DNA from: Clostridiales bacterium
GTDB lineage: Bacteria; Bacillota; Clostridia; Oscillospirales; Acutalibacteraceae
DNA length: 15,186 nt
Reading direction: 5' to 3'
Assembly: GCA_019419895.1 (NCBI GenBank)
Contig: JAHZIE010000010.1
Coordinates: 1-15,186 of the forward strand
In this document: one piece after another, positions 1 through 6,634 of the stretch
Layout: the number at the start of each line of letters is the position of its first letter
Numbering within the stretch: the first letter of the stretch is position 1
Made by a program: the position numbers and the translations under genes
The notes under the pieces: model-generated
Databases searched by the model: none
The model's input: the letters and a program-made list of their open reading frames with translations, nothing else
What the model was told of the DNA's origin: nothing

Positions 1-76
1 TGGACATATGATTCACTACCATATTGCCCTTAAAAGACTTTGTTACATCTTTTATTTCAACCAATTTCTCCGACAT
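1..76 (-). CDS. ABC transporter ATP-binding protein, N-terminal fragment (cut by window edge)
   Basis: Reading the minus strand from ATG at 76 gives 25 codons, beginning MSEKLVEIKDVTKSFKG and ending NHMS at the edge. This is the first beta-strand of an ABC nucleotide-binding domain: the 'hydrophobic-E-hydrophobic-K-D-V-T-K-S-F' opening, before the A-loop aromatic and Walker A, which lie outside. An AAAGGGGA Shine-Dalgarno sits about 7 nt upstream of the ATG. An in-frame ATG six codons earlier (position 94) lacks such a site. The gene follows the last of three membrane proteins by 34 nt, so it is probably the energising subunit of that operon. The substrate cannot be told from this fragment. 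Confidence 0.75.
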   Translation of the reverse strand, partial: MSEKLVEIKDVTKSFKGNMVVNHMS

Positions 77-110
77 AATTCTTTCCCCTTTCATAACCGC
101 TTGTAAAAAA

Positions 111-812
111 TTAAAATTCCATCCCTCCAATATTTTTCCGAAACACGCCCCATATGCCGCCATAAAAGGCCATGAGAAGGGCCATCCCCCAAAGATTCGG
201 GGACATCTGGAAGGAATAAGTGACCATATCAATCTCATCTACAAAAACATCGGCAGTCAGCACAATAGCTGAAATCAATAACAACATAACTGAAACCATC
301 GACGTCTGGCAATAGAAAAGAAACAGGGCAGAAAGTAGAGCCAAAAAATTGCAGAAAAAATACACTCTGAGAATAAAAGCCAGATAGGCGCCCGCTGTTT
401 CCACACTGATTCCCTGTTCAAAAGCGGAAACATCAATCACCCCAAGGGCAACCGGCCACAGTAAGGCCATATTGGCAGCGATAAAAACCGAAGCCTTTGC
501 TCCATTCTTCATGACGGCGTTTAAATATTTGTTTTTAGACGGATAACGGTAGACAATCAAGCCTCTGAATTCCCGGTTAGCCTCATAATTTCGAGAAATA
601 ATAAAAAGCGTTATCATGGTATCCAGAGACAAATGAAACAAAAGGTAAATCACCTGAAAGCGTCCCATTCCAAGCTCCGCTAAGCTTCCCGTATTGAGCA
701 AGGACAAGTCCAGATACTGCTGGACTGGGATGCTCCCCTCTTTGGGATGTGTGTACAACAGGAGCAATAAAATAATAACAAAGGAACCTGCGCTGTACCA
801 TATCTTTTTCAT
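111..812 (-). CDS. Six-helix membrane protein, probable ABC-2-type permease subunit (third of three)
   Basis: A 233-residue integral membrane protein that I cannot assign to a named family. The start is ATG at 812, which overlaps the stop of the preceding gene as ATGA (translational coupling), with a GAGGG site upstream. The frame stays open to 878, but that extension is not supported. Predicted helices are near residues 6-20, 52-73, 106-127, 144-167, 170-190 and 206-224, with an extracytoplasmic stretch after helix 1. The cytoplasmic segment after helix 2 contains E-F-R-G and RYPSKNKYLNAVMKNG (about residues 81-104). This resembles the E..G......P....K coupling segment of ABC-2 permeases and echoes the neighbouring subunit. 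It lies directly upstream of an ABC ATPase gene. The role as an export or immunity permease is inferred from context. Confidence 0.7.
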   Translation of the reverse strand: MKKIWYSAGSFVIILLLLLYTHPKEGSIPVQQYLDLSLLNTGSLAELGMGRFQVIYLLFHLSLDTMITLFIISRNYEANREFRGLIVYRYPSKNKYLNAVMKNGAKASVFIAANMALLWPVALGVIDVSAFEQGISVETAGAYLAFILRVYFFCNFLALLSALFLFYCQTSMVSVMLLLISAIVLTADVFVDEIDMVTYSFQMSPNLWGMALLMAFYGGIWGVFRKNIGGMEF

Positions 813-1477
813 TGATCTGTCCCTACCCTCATTTCTTTTTGAGGAAAGCCAACAAGTAACAAAGCAAAAATATAACAAATTGCATATGATAGTAACATAA
901 TACTAATAGTATAATAACTGAATTTAAAGTTTAACCTATGGAATGTGTTATAAAACAAAATATTAAAAATAGAAAATTCTCCGCCGGAAGAATAACCCCC
1001 AAAAACGATAAGAAGCAATCCACACTCAAATAAAAGGAGATACCGTTTTCTATACCGGAAGGAACCTCTGCATGTCAGATAATTAAAAAATGTCAGGGAT
1101 AGCAGGCTTGTAACGATGTAACAAAACAATCCTGCCGGTTCCAAAATTCCTCCCACGAGTACTGTGATCGCCGCTCCAATCGCTGCGGATGCAAGTGAAA
1201 AAAAGACAGAAAATATCGTCATCTCCTTCATTGCAAACCATAGATATTTTTCAATTGTGGAAAAGCGGGAAAGGATAAACTCATTTCTGACATAAATAAA
1301 TCCTGAACAAACAAAGTATAAAAAATAAAAAAGGACGCTCATAGATGCATTTTGGAATGGATTAATCAAAACTCTTCCCTCTTCCCGGGGAATATTTCCA
1401 CAGGAATAAAAATATAATATAACACCATATAATAACAGAATGGGGAGCGCGACTTTTCTTATATGTTTATACCGCAA
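809..1477 (-). CDS. Six-helix membrane protein, probable ABC-2-type permease subunit (second of three)
   Basis: A 222-residue membrane protein of no family I recognise. The start is TTG at 1477, not ATG. A GAAGGGAAGGGAG Shine-Dalgarno lies just upstream at normal spacing, and no other in-frame start exists before residue 46. It overlaps the upstream gene by 11 nt and the downstream gene by 4 nt, so the three are tightly coupled. Helices fall near residues 9-25, 46-64, 86-111, 114-134, 147-161 and 188-209. After helix 2 comes the basic segment RFSTIEKYLWFAMKEM (71-86), which matches the pattern R-[FY]-[SP]-[ST]-x-x-K-Y-L-x-x-x-M-K also found in the next subunit. That suggests divergent paralogues. 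Function as a transporter permease is inferred from the adjacent ATPase. Confidence 0.7.
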   Translation of the reverse strand: MRYKHIRKVALPILLLYGVILYFYSCGNIPREEGRVLINPFQNASMSVLFYFLYFVCSGFIYVRNEFILSRFSTIEKYLWFAMKEMTIFSVFFSLASAAIGAAITVLVGGILEPAGLFCYIVTSLLSLTFFNYLTCRGSFRYRKRYLLLFECGLLLIVFGGYSSGGEFSIFNILFYNTFHRLNFKFSYYTISIMLLSYAICYIFALLLVGFPQKEMRVGTDQ

Positions 1478-2294
1478 ATTTCTCCCTTCCCTTCAGCCTA
1501 CAGGTGATAAGAATGACCGCAATCACCAGCGGAATAATCAATCCTGTGAAAGCGGTATAGAAGGGAGGATAAACCGCCGCTTGAATGGCAAAAACATGGG
1601 CCGGAGCCAGATAATTATTAGAAAATCCAAAAATATTTTTGGGAAGGGCGGCCATGGCAACCGACATCATAAAAAAGTATAATGTGGGAAGAAGAACAAA
1701 AAGATATTTCTTTTCTGTCACAAAAGCAACCGACATACAAAAAATAGAATAAAAAAAGGGGAATACGCCGAATTTAATGAACCCGTCAATTAGGTAGAAA
1801 AGGGAATAATGTTCCTCATAAAAATTAGGTCCGAAAATGTCGGACATGTAATGCATCACAGGGTTTTCGGAAATTGGCCCAAAAGCTACCACCTTTCCCA
1901 ACAGAAAAAACACCAGATAAGCCCCAAAAAGATACAAAGCGCTGGCGGCGGCATGACAAAAAACCGATTTTATGACTGTCGTCCGGTAATTTTTGACCCT
2001 TCCATAAATGTTGACGAAATATCCGGTTTTCTCTGTCAGAAAATGAAGGGCGGAAAAACTGATAATAAGTGGGGCAATCAGCTGTTGGTATCTCACCCCA
2101 TTTTCAATATACATATCAAGGCTAAAATGAAAAGTCATATATGCTTCCTGGGTTTCAAACTCAGGAGAAGGCTTGAAAAAAAATAGAACTTTAAAATAAC
2201 CAGTTTGCAACGCAAATGAAAGAAAAAGGGTAATAAAAAGAAGGCATGCAGATAAAATTAGATAACGATTAAAAAAGCGTTGTCGAAAAATCAT
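1467..2294 (-). CDS. Six-helix membrane protein, probable ABC-2-type permease subunit (first of three)
   Basis: A 275-residue integral membrane protein and the first gene of the leftmost operon. ATG at 2294 is preceded by GGAGGGG at about 6-nt spacing, an excellent start. Helices are likely near residues 11-28, 70-88, 108-135, 172-192, 198-216 and 246-266. There is a long aromatic extracytoplasmic loop between helices 1 and 2 (about 30-69) and another around 140-170. The cytoplasmic stretch after helix 2 (about 88-110: E-K-T-G, then Y-G-R-V-K-N-Y-R) sits where ABC-2 permeases contact the ATPase. Size and topology resemble LanE/LanG-type immunity permeases, but no diagnostic motif proves it. 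The coding sequence is visibly AT-rich (19 G/C in the 60 bases 1741-1800) compared with the rest of the window. Confidence 0.7.
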   Translation of the reverse strand: MIFRQRFFNRYLILSACLLFITLFLSFALQTGYFKVLFFFKPSPEFETQEAYMTFHFSLDMYIENGVRYQQLIAPLIISFSALHFLTEKTGYFVNIYGRVKNYRTTVIKSVFCHAAASALYLFGAYLVFFLLGKVVAFGPISENPVMHYMSDIFGPNFYEEHYSLFYLIDGFIKFGVFPFFYSIFCMSVAFVTEKKYLFVLLPTLYFFMMSVAMAALPKNIFGFSNNYLAPAHVFAIQAAVYPPFYTAFTGLIIPLVIAVILITCRLKGREKFAV

Positions 2295-2340
2295 TTCATC
2301 CCCTCCAAAGAATTTATAAAAAATTTATAATTTAATTATA

Positions 2341-2369
2341 ATCATAGCAATAACAGAAATAAAAAGCAA
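2341..2369 (-). promoter_or_regulatory. Extended -10 promoter for the three-permease ABC operon
   Basis: On the minus strand there is a -35 TTGCTT (2369-2364), a 17-nt spacer, and a -10 TATGAT (2346-2341) preceded by TGC, an extended -10. The predicted transcription start is near 2334, about 40 nt before the ATG at 2294. The surroundings are very AT-rich, so chance matches are possible. The spacing and TG extension raise the confidence. Confidence 0.45.
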
Positions 2370-2524
2370 CAATATTTGATAATTTTATAAACAAATAATA
2401 TTTTTTATATAATTTTCGCGTTTGTCTTTTCGTACAAAGAGAATCATGGGCGGATAAGAAAAAAAGATTCCCTCTTTTTTACTTTTGGATTTGATGAAAT
2501 ACCAGTTTCCAGACAATACAAACA

Positions 2525-2558
2525 GGGATACTCCCCGTCCGTAAACCGGGAGTATCCC
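2525..2558 (-). terminator. Intrinsic terminator after the PurF-like gene
   Basis: A perfect 11-bp stem GGGATACTCCC / GGGAGTATCCC (2525-2535 with 2548-2558) encloses a 12-nt loop. It lies 20 nt beyond the PurF-like stop codon. On the minus strand the tail is T-rich but interrupted (TGTTTGTATTGT). On the plus strand it is followed by five T. No plus-strand gene ends here, so termination of the PurF-like transcript is the sensible role, possibly bidirectional. Confidence 0.75.
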
Positions 2559-2577
2559 TTTTTCAGAAGCCTATTAT

Positions 2578-3981
2578 CTATTCTTTCCCATTCCAGCAGT
2601 AAGTACAAAGCTTGCAGGGCTCAATACCGACAGAGGCGATCATATCGTCCAGGCGGTGGAATCTCAGGGAGGTGAATTTAAGCTCCCTGCCGATTTCTTC
2701 CACCATTTCCTTGTAATTCGTACTGTCGGGATTGGCGTAATCCTCCAGCATCGCTTCTGCATTCTCTCCCTCCCTCTTCTGGATCACCCGCCGGGTAATC
2801 AAATCCAGCTCCGAGTTGGAACGGGAGAAATTCAGGTATTTACAGCCATAAAGAAGAGGAGGGCAGGCAGGACGGATGTGAACCTCCTTTGCCCCGCTCT
2901 GGTAAAGGAATTCGGTGGTCTCTCTCATCTGCGTTCCCCTGACAATGGAGTCGTCAATCAAAAGCAGGCTTTTATTCCGGATCAGGGCGTCCACGGGAAT
3001 CAGCTTCATCCTGGCGATAAGATTCCGCTGGCTCTGGTTTTGAGGCATAAAGGAACGGGGCCATGTAGGCGTATACTTGATGAAGGGACGGGCAAAGGGA
3101 ACGCCTGAACGGTTGGCGTAGCCGATGGCATGGGCAATTCCCGAGTCGGGCACTCCTGCCACAATGTCGGGACGGACGTCGTCCCTGCCTGCCAGCTTAT
3201 CCCCGCACCGGTAACGCATTTCTTCTACATTTACTCCTTCATAGGTTGAGGTTGGATATCCATAATAAATCCACAGGAAAGAGCAGATTTTCATTTCCTT
3301 TCTCGGGGGACTGACCGTCTCCACCCCTTCCGGCGTCACATAAACAATTTCCGCCGAACCAAGCTCTTTATAGTCCGTATACCCCAAATTAATATACGCA
3401 AAGCTCTCAAAGGAAATGCAGTAGCCATCCTCCTTGCTGCCAATCATCAATGGAGTTCTTCCCAAGCGGTCACGGGCGGCATAAATCCCCTTTGGCGTCA
3501 TCACCAGCATGGTCATGGAGCCGTCAATCAGTTCCTGGGCGTACTGAATTCCCTCTACAATAGTATCCTTCTGGTTGATCATTGCCGCCACCAGCTCAGT
3601 GGGATTGATATTCCCACCGCTCATCTCTAAAAAGTGGGTGCAGCCATTTTCATAACAAAGCTTTACCAGAGCATCAGAATTATTAATTTTTCCAACCGTT
3701 GTAATAGCAAAGCTTCCTAAATGAGACTGTACCAAGAGCGGCTGAGGCTCGTTATCAGAAATACAGCCGATTCCTATATTTCCTACAAGCTCTTCCACAG
3801 CCCTTTCAAGTTTCGTCCGACAGGGGGAATTCTCAATATTATGAATCGCCCTGTTGAATCCTCCAGGGCCATAAACCGCCATGCCTCCCCGTCTGGTGCC
3901 GAGATGGGAATGGTAATCCGTACCGAAAAAAAGATCCAAGGTACAATTTGCCTGCGAAACAACGCCAAATACACCGCCCAT
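2578..3981 (-). CDS. Amidophosphoribosyltransferase-like protein (PurF family) lacking the N-terminal catalytic Cys
   Basis: The 467-residue protein has the PurF layout: an N-terminal Ntn glutamine amidotransferase-like domain (1 to about 230) and a C-terminal type-I phosphoribosyltransferase domain. The PRPP loop is intact (LLLIDDSIVRGT, 339-350). Cysteines at 233, 380, 456 and 459 sit where Bacillus PurF ligates its 4Fe-4S cluster. The normal PurF mature N-terminus is Cys. Here the protein begins MGGVFGVV, with Gly in that place and no propeptide. The usual glutamine-site HNGNLTN segment reads VGKINN (about 96-101), and the Arg of the GHVRYPT segment is absent. Glutaminase activity is therefore probably lost, leaving ammonia-dependent synthesis or a different role. 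The start is ATG at 3981 with AAGGAG 7 nt upstream. It stands alone rather than in a pur operon. I withhold the symbol because function is uncertain. Confidence 0.88.
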   Translation of the reverse strand: MGGVFGVVSQANCTLDLFFGTDYHSHLGTRRGGMAVYGPGGFNRAIHNIENSPCRTKLERAVEELVGNIGIGCISDNEPQPLLVQSHLGSFAITTVGKINNSDALVKLCYENGCTHFLEMSGGNINPTELVAAMINQKDTIVEGIQYAQELIDGSMTMLVMTPKGIYAARDRLGRTPLMIGSKEDGYCISFESFAYINLGYTDYKELGSAEIVYVTPEGVETVSPPRKEMKICSFLWIYYGYPTSTYEGVNVEEMRYRCGDKLAGRDDVRPDIVAGVPDSGIAHAIGYANRSGVPFARPFIKYTPTWPRSFMPQNQSQRNLIARMKLIPVDALIRNKSLLLIDDSIVRGTQMRETTEFLYQSGAKEVHIRPACPPLLYGCKYLNFSRSNSELDLITRRVIQKREGENAEAMLEDYANPDSTNYKEMVEEIGRELKFTSLRFHRLDDMIASVGIEPCKLCTYCWNGKE

Positions 3982-4072
3982 GAAAATACTCCTTTATTCA
4001 ATGCTTTTTTGATCACTAGAGAATAGGGTCCCCCATACAGGGAATTCTAGTTACCGTCATATCTTTCTTTTT

Positions 4073-4101
4073 ATTATACCTTAACCTGAAAAAAACCACA
4101 A
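4073..4101 (-). promoter_or_regulatory. Promoter of the PurF-like gene
   Basis: On the minus strand there is TTGTGG (4101-4096), a 17-nt spacer and a perfect TATAAT (4078-4073). The start site is predicted near 4066, leaving a leader of about 85 nt before ATG 3981. The leader contains AGAAT/ATTCT and CCC/GGG complementary segments that could form a hairpin around 4020-4050. No T tract follows it, so I do not call it an attenuator. Confidence 0.5.
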
Positions 4102-4151
4102 GCCGCAGCGATTGAAAACTTGCTGGATTCTTTCCGTCAAACAAATTAAAA

Positions 4152-4180
4152 TTGACGCTGAAAGGAAAAAATGATATAAT
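4152..4180 (+). promoter_or_regulatory. Strong sigma-A promoter of galU
   Basis: TTGACG (4152-4157), a 17-nt spacer and TATAAT (4175-4180), with TGA immediately before the -10 (extended -10). Initiation is predicted near 4187. An in-frame ATG at 4190 would be essentially leaderless, so this promoter also supports the ATG at 4229 as the galU start. Confidence 0.8.
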
Positions 4181-4228
4181 AATGCGACTATGATCCTAAG
4201 ATATCATAAATACTGGAGGTTTCCCCAC

Positions 4229-5105
4229 ATGATGAAAGTCAAAAAAGCTGTTATCCCCGCCGCGGGATTAGGCACGAGGGTACTCCCTGCAACAAAAGCC
4301 ATGCCGAAGGAAATGCTTCCCATTGTGGACAAGCCTGCCATTCAGCTGATTGTCGAAGAGGCTGTACAGGCCGGCATTGAGGATATTCTGATTATCACCA
4401 ACCGGGGCAAATCCCTGATGGAGGAACATTTTGACCGCAGCCCGGAGCTGGAAGATCGTCTTCTCCAAACCGGCCGCCGGGAAATGTATGATGAAATTGT
4501 AAAGATTTCCCATCTTGCAAATATTTATTATATCCGTCAGAAAGAAACAAAGGGCTTGGGACACGCCGTCAGCTGCGCCCGCTCCTTTGTAGGGGACGAG
4601 CCCTTCGCCGTATTGTACGGGGACGATGTCATCATTGGAGAGGATCCCGCCTGCGGACAGCTTTGCCGCGCTTATGAGGAGTTTGGAAGAGGTGTTGTGG
4701 GCATTAAAGAAGTCTCTGAAGAGGCTATCAAGAAATACAGCTCCATGAAAATTGAGGGAATTCGGGAAAATCTTTACCGCGTCACCGACATGGTGGAAAA
4801 ACCCCAAACAAGGGAGGAAATGTTCTCCCTATTTTCCATTCTGGGCCGTTGCGTCCTTCCTCCCTCTATTTTCGATATTCTGGACTGCACCCCTCCAGGC
4901 GCGGGGGGGGGAAATTCAGCTCACCGACGCCATGAAAGCTTTGGCCCGGCGCGAGGGTATGATCGGCGTAGATTTTACCGGCACACGTTACGATATGGGG
5001 AATAAGCTGGGCATCATGCAGGCCAGCGTGGAGACCGCTCTCCGCCACCCGGAGATCGGGGACGACTTCCGGGCATATCTCAAAGAAATCGCCTCCTCCT
5101 TGTAG
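4229..5105 (+). pseudogene. galU: UTP-glucose-1-phosphate uridylyltransferase, reading frame broken at a G9 tract
   Basis: GalU makes UDP-glucose from UTP and glucose-1-phosphate for cell-surface glycans. ATG 4229 has TGGAGGT about 9 nt upstream. The protein opens MMKVKKAVIPAAGLGTR and continues with the nucleotide-binding PATKAMPKEMLPI (Lys27) and LYGDDVI. Homology runs through GRCVLPPSIFDIL to P-G-A-G-G at about residue 227. The frame then changes. The read frame gives an unrelated tail ending at 5005, while the conserved GEIQLTDAM ... YDMGNKLG C-terminus continues in the +1 frame to the stop at 5105. Removing one G from the nine at 4903-4911 restores a 291-residue protein, the normal family length. 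The cause may be a sequencing or assembly error, slippage/phase variation, or a real mutation. Elsewhere the gene looks well conserved. Confidence 0.85.
4903..4911 (+). repeat. Homopolymer of nine G at the galU frameshift
   Basis: Nine consecutive G at 4903-4911 code for the conserved P-G-A-G-G-E turn of GalU. Eight G would keep the full-length frame and nine breaks it. I noticed no other G or C run this long in the window. Such tracts slip during replication, transcription and sequencing. Confidence 0.9.
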
Positions 5106-5132
5106 CCTTTTCAAAGATTTATTTTGTAAATT

Positions 5133-5173
5133 AATCCTATAATAATACAAATTGTATTATTATAGGATTTTTT
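5133..5173 (+). terminator. Intrinsic terminator of galU
   Basis: A near-continuous palindrome: AATCCTATAATAATACAA (5133-5150) pairs with TTGTATTATTATAGGATT (5152-5169). The effective loop is a few nucleotides, and six T follow (5168-5173). It begins 27 nt after the galU stop. The stem is AT-rich but at least 15 bp long. Confidence 0.85.
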
Positions 5174-5496
5174 GCATTCTGTAATACTTAAGGAAGGACA
5201 TTGTGGCCCCAAAAACGGCCCACTGGAAACCATCCGTTTCCATAATAAGCAATTTAGAACTGTTTGCGGGCTACTGGCAGTTTCTCTGCTCTTGGAGGGC
5301 TATGACGGAAATCGTTTTAAGATGAGACATAACGCTCCTTTCCTTGGCGCCGCTTCCCAAAAAACTTTCCTCCATCACCCATAACAAAGAATACCGCTTG
5401 TTTTTCCACCGCAAGAAACAGCTCTTTTCTCTATTCTACTTTTCACCCTTTTTCACGGGCGCCATGTCCCGCCGCCGGCAGCGTTTTCCACACGTG
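5174..5496 (+). other. Intergenic stretch with no supported gene
   Basis: This lies between two convergent transcription units. Open frames here have no Shine-Dalgarno-preceded start and no recognisable protein sequence. Visible structure is limited to a small GGAAAC/GTTTCC hairpin near 5223-5239 and a 9-bp inverted repeat, TTTTTCACG (5449-5457) with CGTGAAAAA (5493-5501). The latter's right arm overlaps the neighbouring terminator stem. No tRNA or known riboswitch was recognised. Confidence 0.5.
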
Positions 5497-5534
5497 AAAA
5501 ATCCCAAGGCTGTTCGTCAAGCCTTGGGATTTTT
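5497..5534 (-). terminator. Bidirectional intrinsic terminator after the two-gene ABC operon
   Basis: A perfect 15-bp stem AAAAATCCCAAGGCT / AGCCTTGGGATTTTT (5497-5511 with 5520-5534) around an 8-nt loop. Each strand ends in five T, so it can act both ways. It lies 38 nt past the permease stop at 5573 on the minus strand and would also stop any leak-through from galU. Confidence 0.85.
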
Positions 5535-5572
5535 GCTGTCTATATTCTTGATTCCTAAAGAGGGAGAAAAAA

Positions 5573-6634
5573 CTAAACGTCCCGTTTGCAGAAGGAAAGG
5601 AAAGCAATGACAAGAAAAACAATGGTATACAGCCCCATGGCAACCCCGGAGAAGACAATGTTCATGCCCGGCACCATAGCGCCTCTCTGCAAATAGACGG
5701 AAAGATCCATATTGAAGAAAACGGTATATTTGACCCATTCCGCGCCGAACATGGCCAACAGGCCCGTCACCGTACCCGAAACCAGATAGATCAGAAGGGT
5801 AACGCCCACCGCCGCGGCTCTGGAACGGAACAGGCAGGAAATCATCACTGCCATTACCAAAGTGAGGAGAATCCCCACCACTCCGGTCAGATAAAAGATG
5901 ACCGACTGTCCAAAAGCGGTTGTCTGATAGGCTGCTATGCCGTTCGTCCGTACCACAACTGTACCGGCGTTTTCAAAACCATAAAGGATTCCTCCCGATA
6001 AGAGACTGAGAGCATATCCAATAACCAGCAATACGATGCCATAGCCAAGGGTGGCTAAAAATTTGGCCAGCAGGATTTTCCATCTCCGGTAGGGCCGGGG
6101 AAATAAAAGCTTTATTGTGCCGTCGGCATATTCGCTCGCCACGCTTCCCGCTCCAATAATCAGCACCAACAATATGATAATGCTGATGGCCAGCTGTTCT
6201 GCCAATTGAATATATCCCCATGACGCCGCCATTCTCTCCGGCGCAATCTGGTGCTCCACCTGGTAAGCCATCACCTGATACTCTCGTTTCATGGAATTAT
6301 AGGCAATAAAATTCGCATACCGTTCTATCCCGGTGGAGGCTTCCATTTCCTCCCTGGCCTGCTCCACCTGTTCTTTCAGCGCGGGAAGATTTTCTTCCGC
6401 CTGCTCAAGATAAAGATCCCCGGTGATTTCCATCCCGGTCAGGGAATTCAGCTGCCCCACAAGGCTGCTCTGGTTAAAGGATCTGACCACGTCCTCCCCA
6501 AGGGAGCCCATGGCGCCGAAAAGCAACGCCATCAGGGCCATAATGCCGCTTAAAATAACAATCATGACCCAAGCGCTTTTTTTGGACCATATTTTTTTGG
6601 TCTCTCCGCGAAATAAAGAGAAAAAACTACCCAA
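5573..6634 (-). CDS. ABC-2-type transporter permease subunit
   Basis: A 353-residue membrane protein paired with the ATPase upstream. The start is TTG at 6634, overlapping the ATPase stop by 8 nt, with GGGAGGAGG about 8 nt upstream. No ATG occurs before the first helix. Helix 1 is near 20-42. A hydrophilic, helix-rich extracytoplasmic domain (about 45-140, with a charged stretch at 77-105) follows, then helices near 145-166, 190-214, 244-270, 275-297 and 325-348. The cytoplasmic motif S-E-Y-A-D-G-T-I-K-L-L-F-P-R-P-Y-R-R-W-K (167-186) is the classic ABC2_membrane_2 coupling segment. The large loop is typical of BcrB/NatB-like exporters. The substrate (peptide antibiotic, ion or lipid) is not determinable. 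Confidence 0.85.
   Translation of the reverse strand: MGSFFSLFRGETKKIWSKKSAWVMIVILSGIMALMALLFGAMGSLGEDVVRSFNQSSLVGQLNSLTGMEITGDLYLEQAEENLPALKEQVEQAREEMEASTGIERYANFIAYNSMKREYQVMAYQVEHQIAPERMAASWGYIQLAEQLAISIIILLVLIIGAGSVASEYADGTIKLLFPRPYRRWKILLAKFLATLGYGIVLLVIGYALSLLSGGILYGFENAGTVVVRTNGIAAYQTTAFGQSVIFYLTGVVGILLTLVMAVMISCLFRSRAAAVGVTLLIYLVSGTVTGLLAMFGAEWVKYTVFFNMDLSVYLQRGAMVPGMNIVFSGVAMGLYTIVFLVIAFLSFCKRDV

Noticed and set aside
3783..4026. Overlapping open frames across the start of the PurF-like gene on both strands
   Set aside because: They run antisense to or out of frame with a clearly conserved gene, and lack ribosome binding sites and protein-like sequence.
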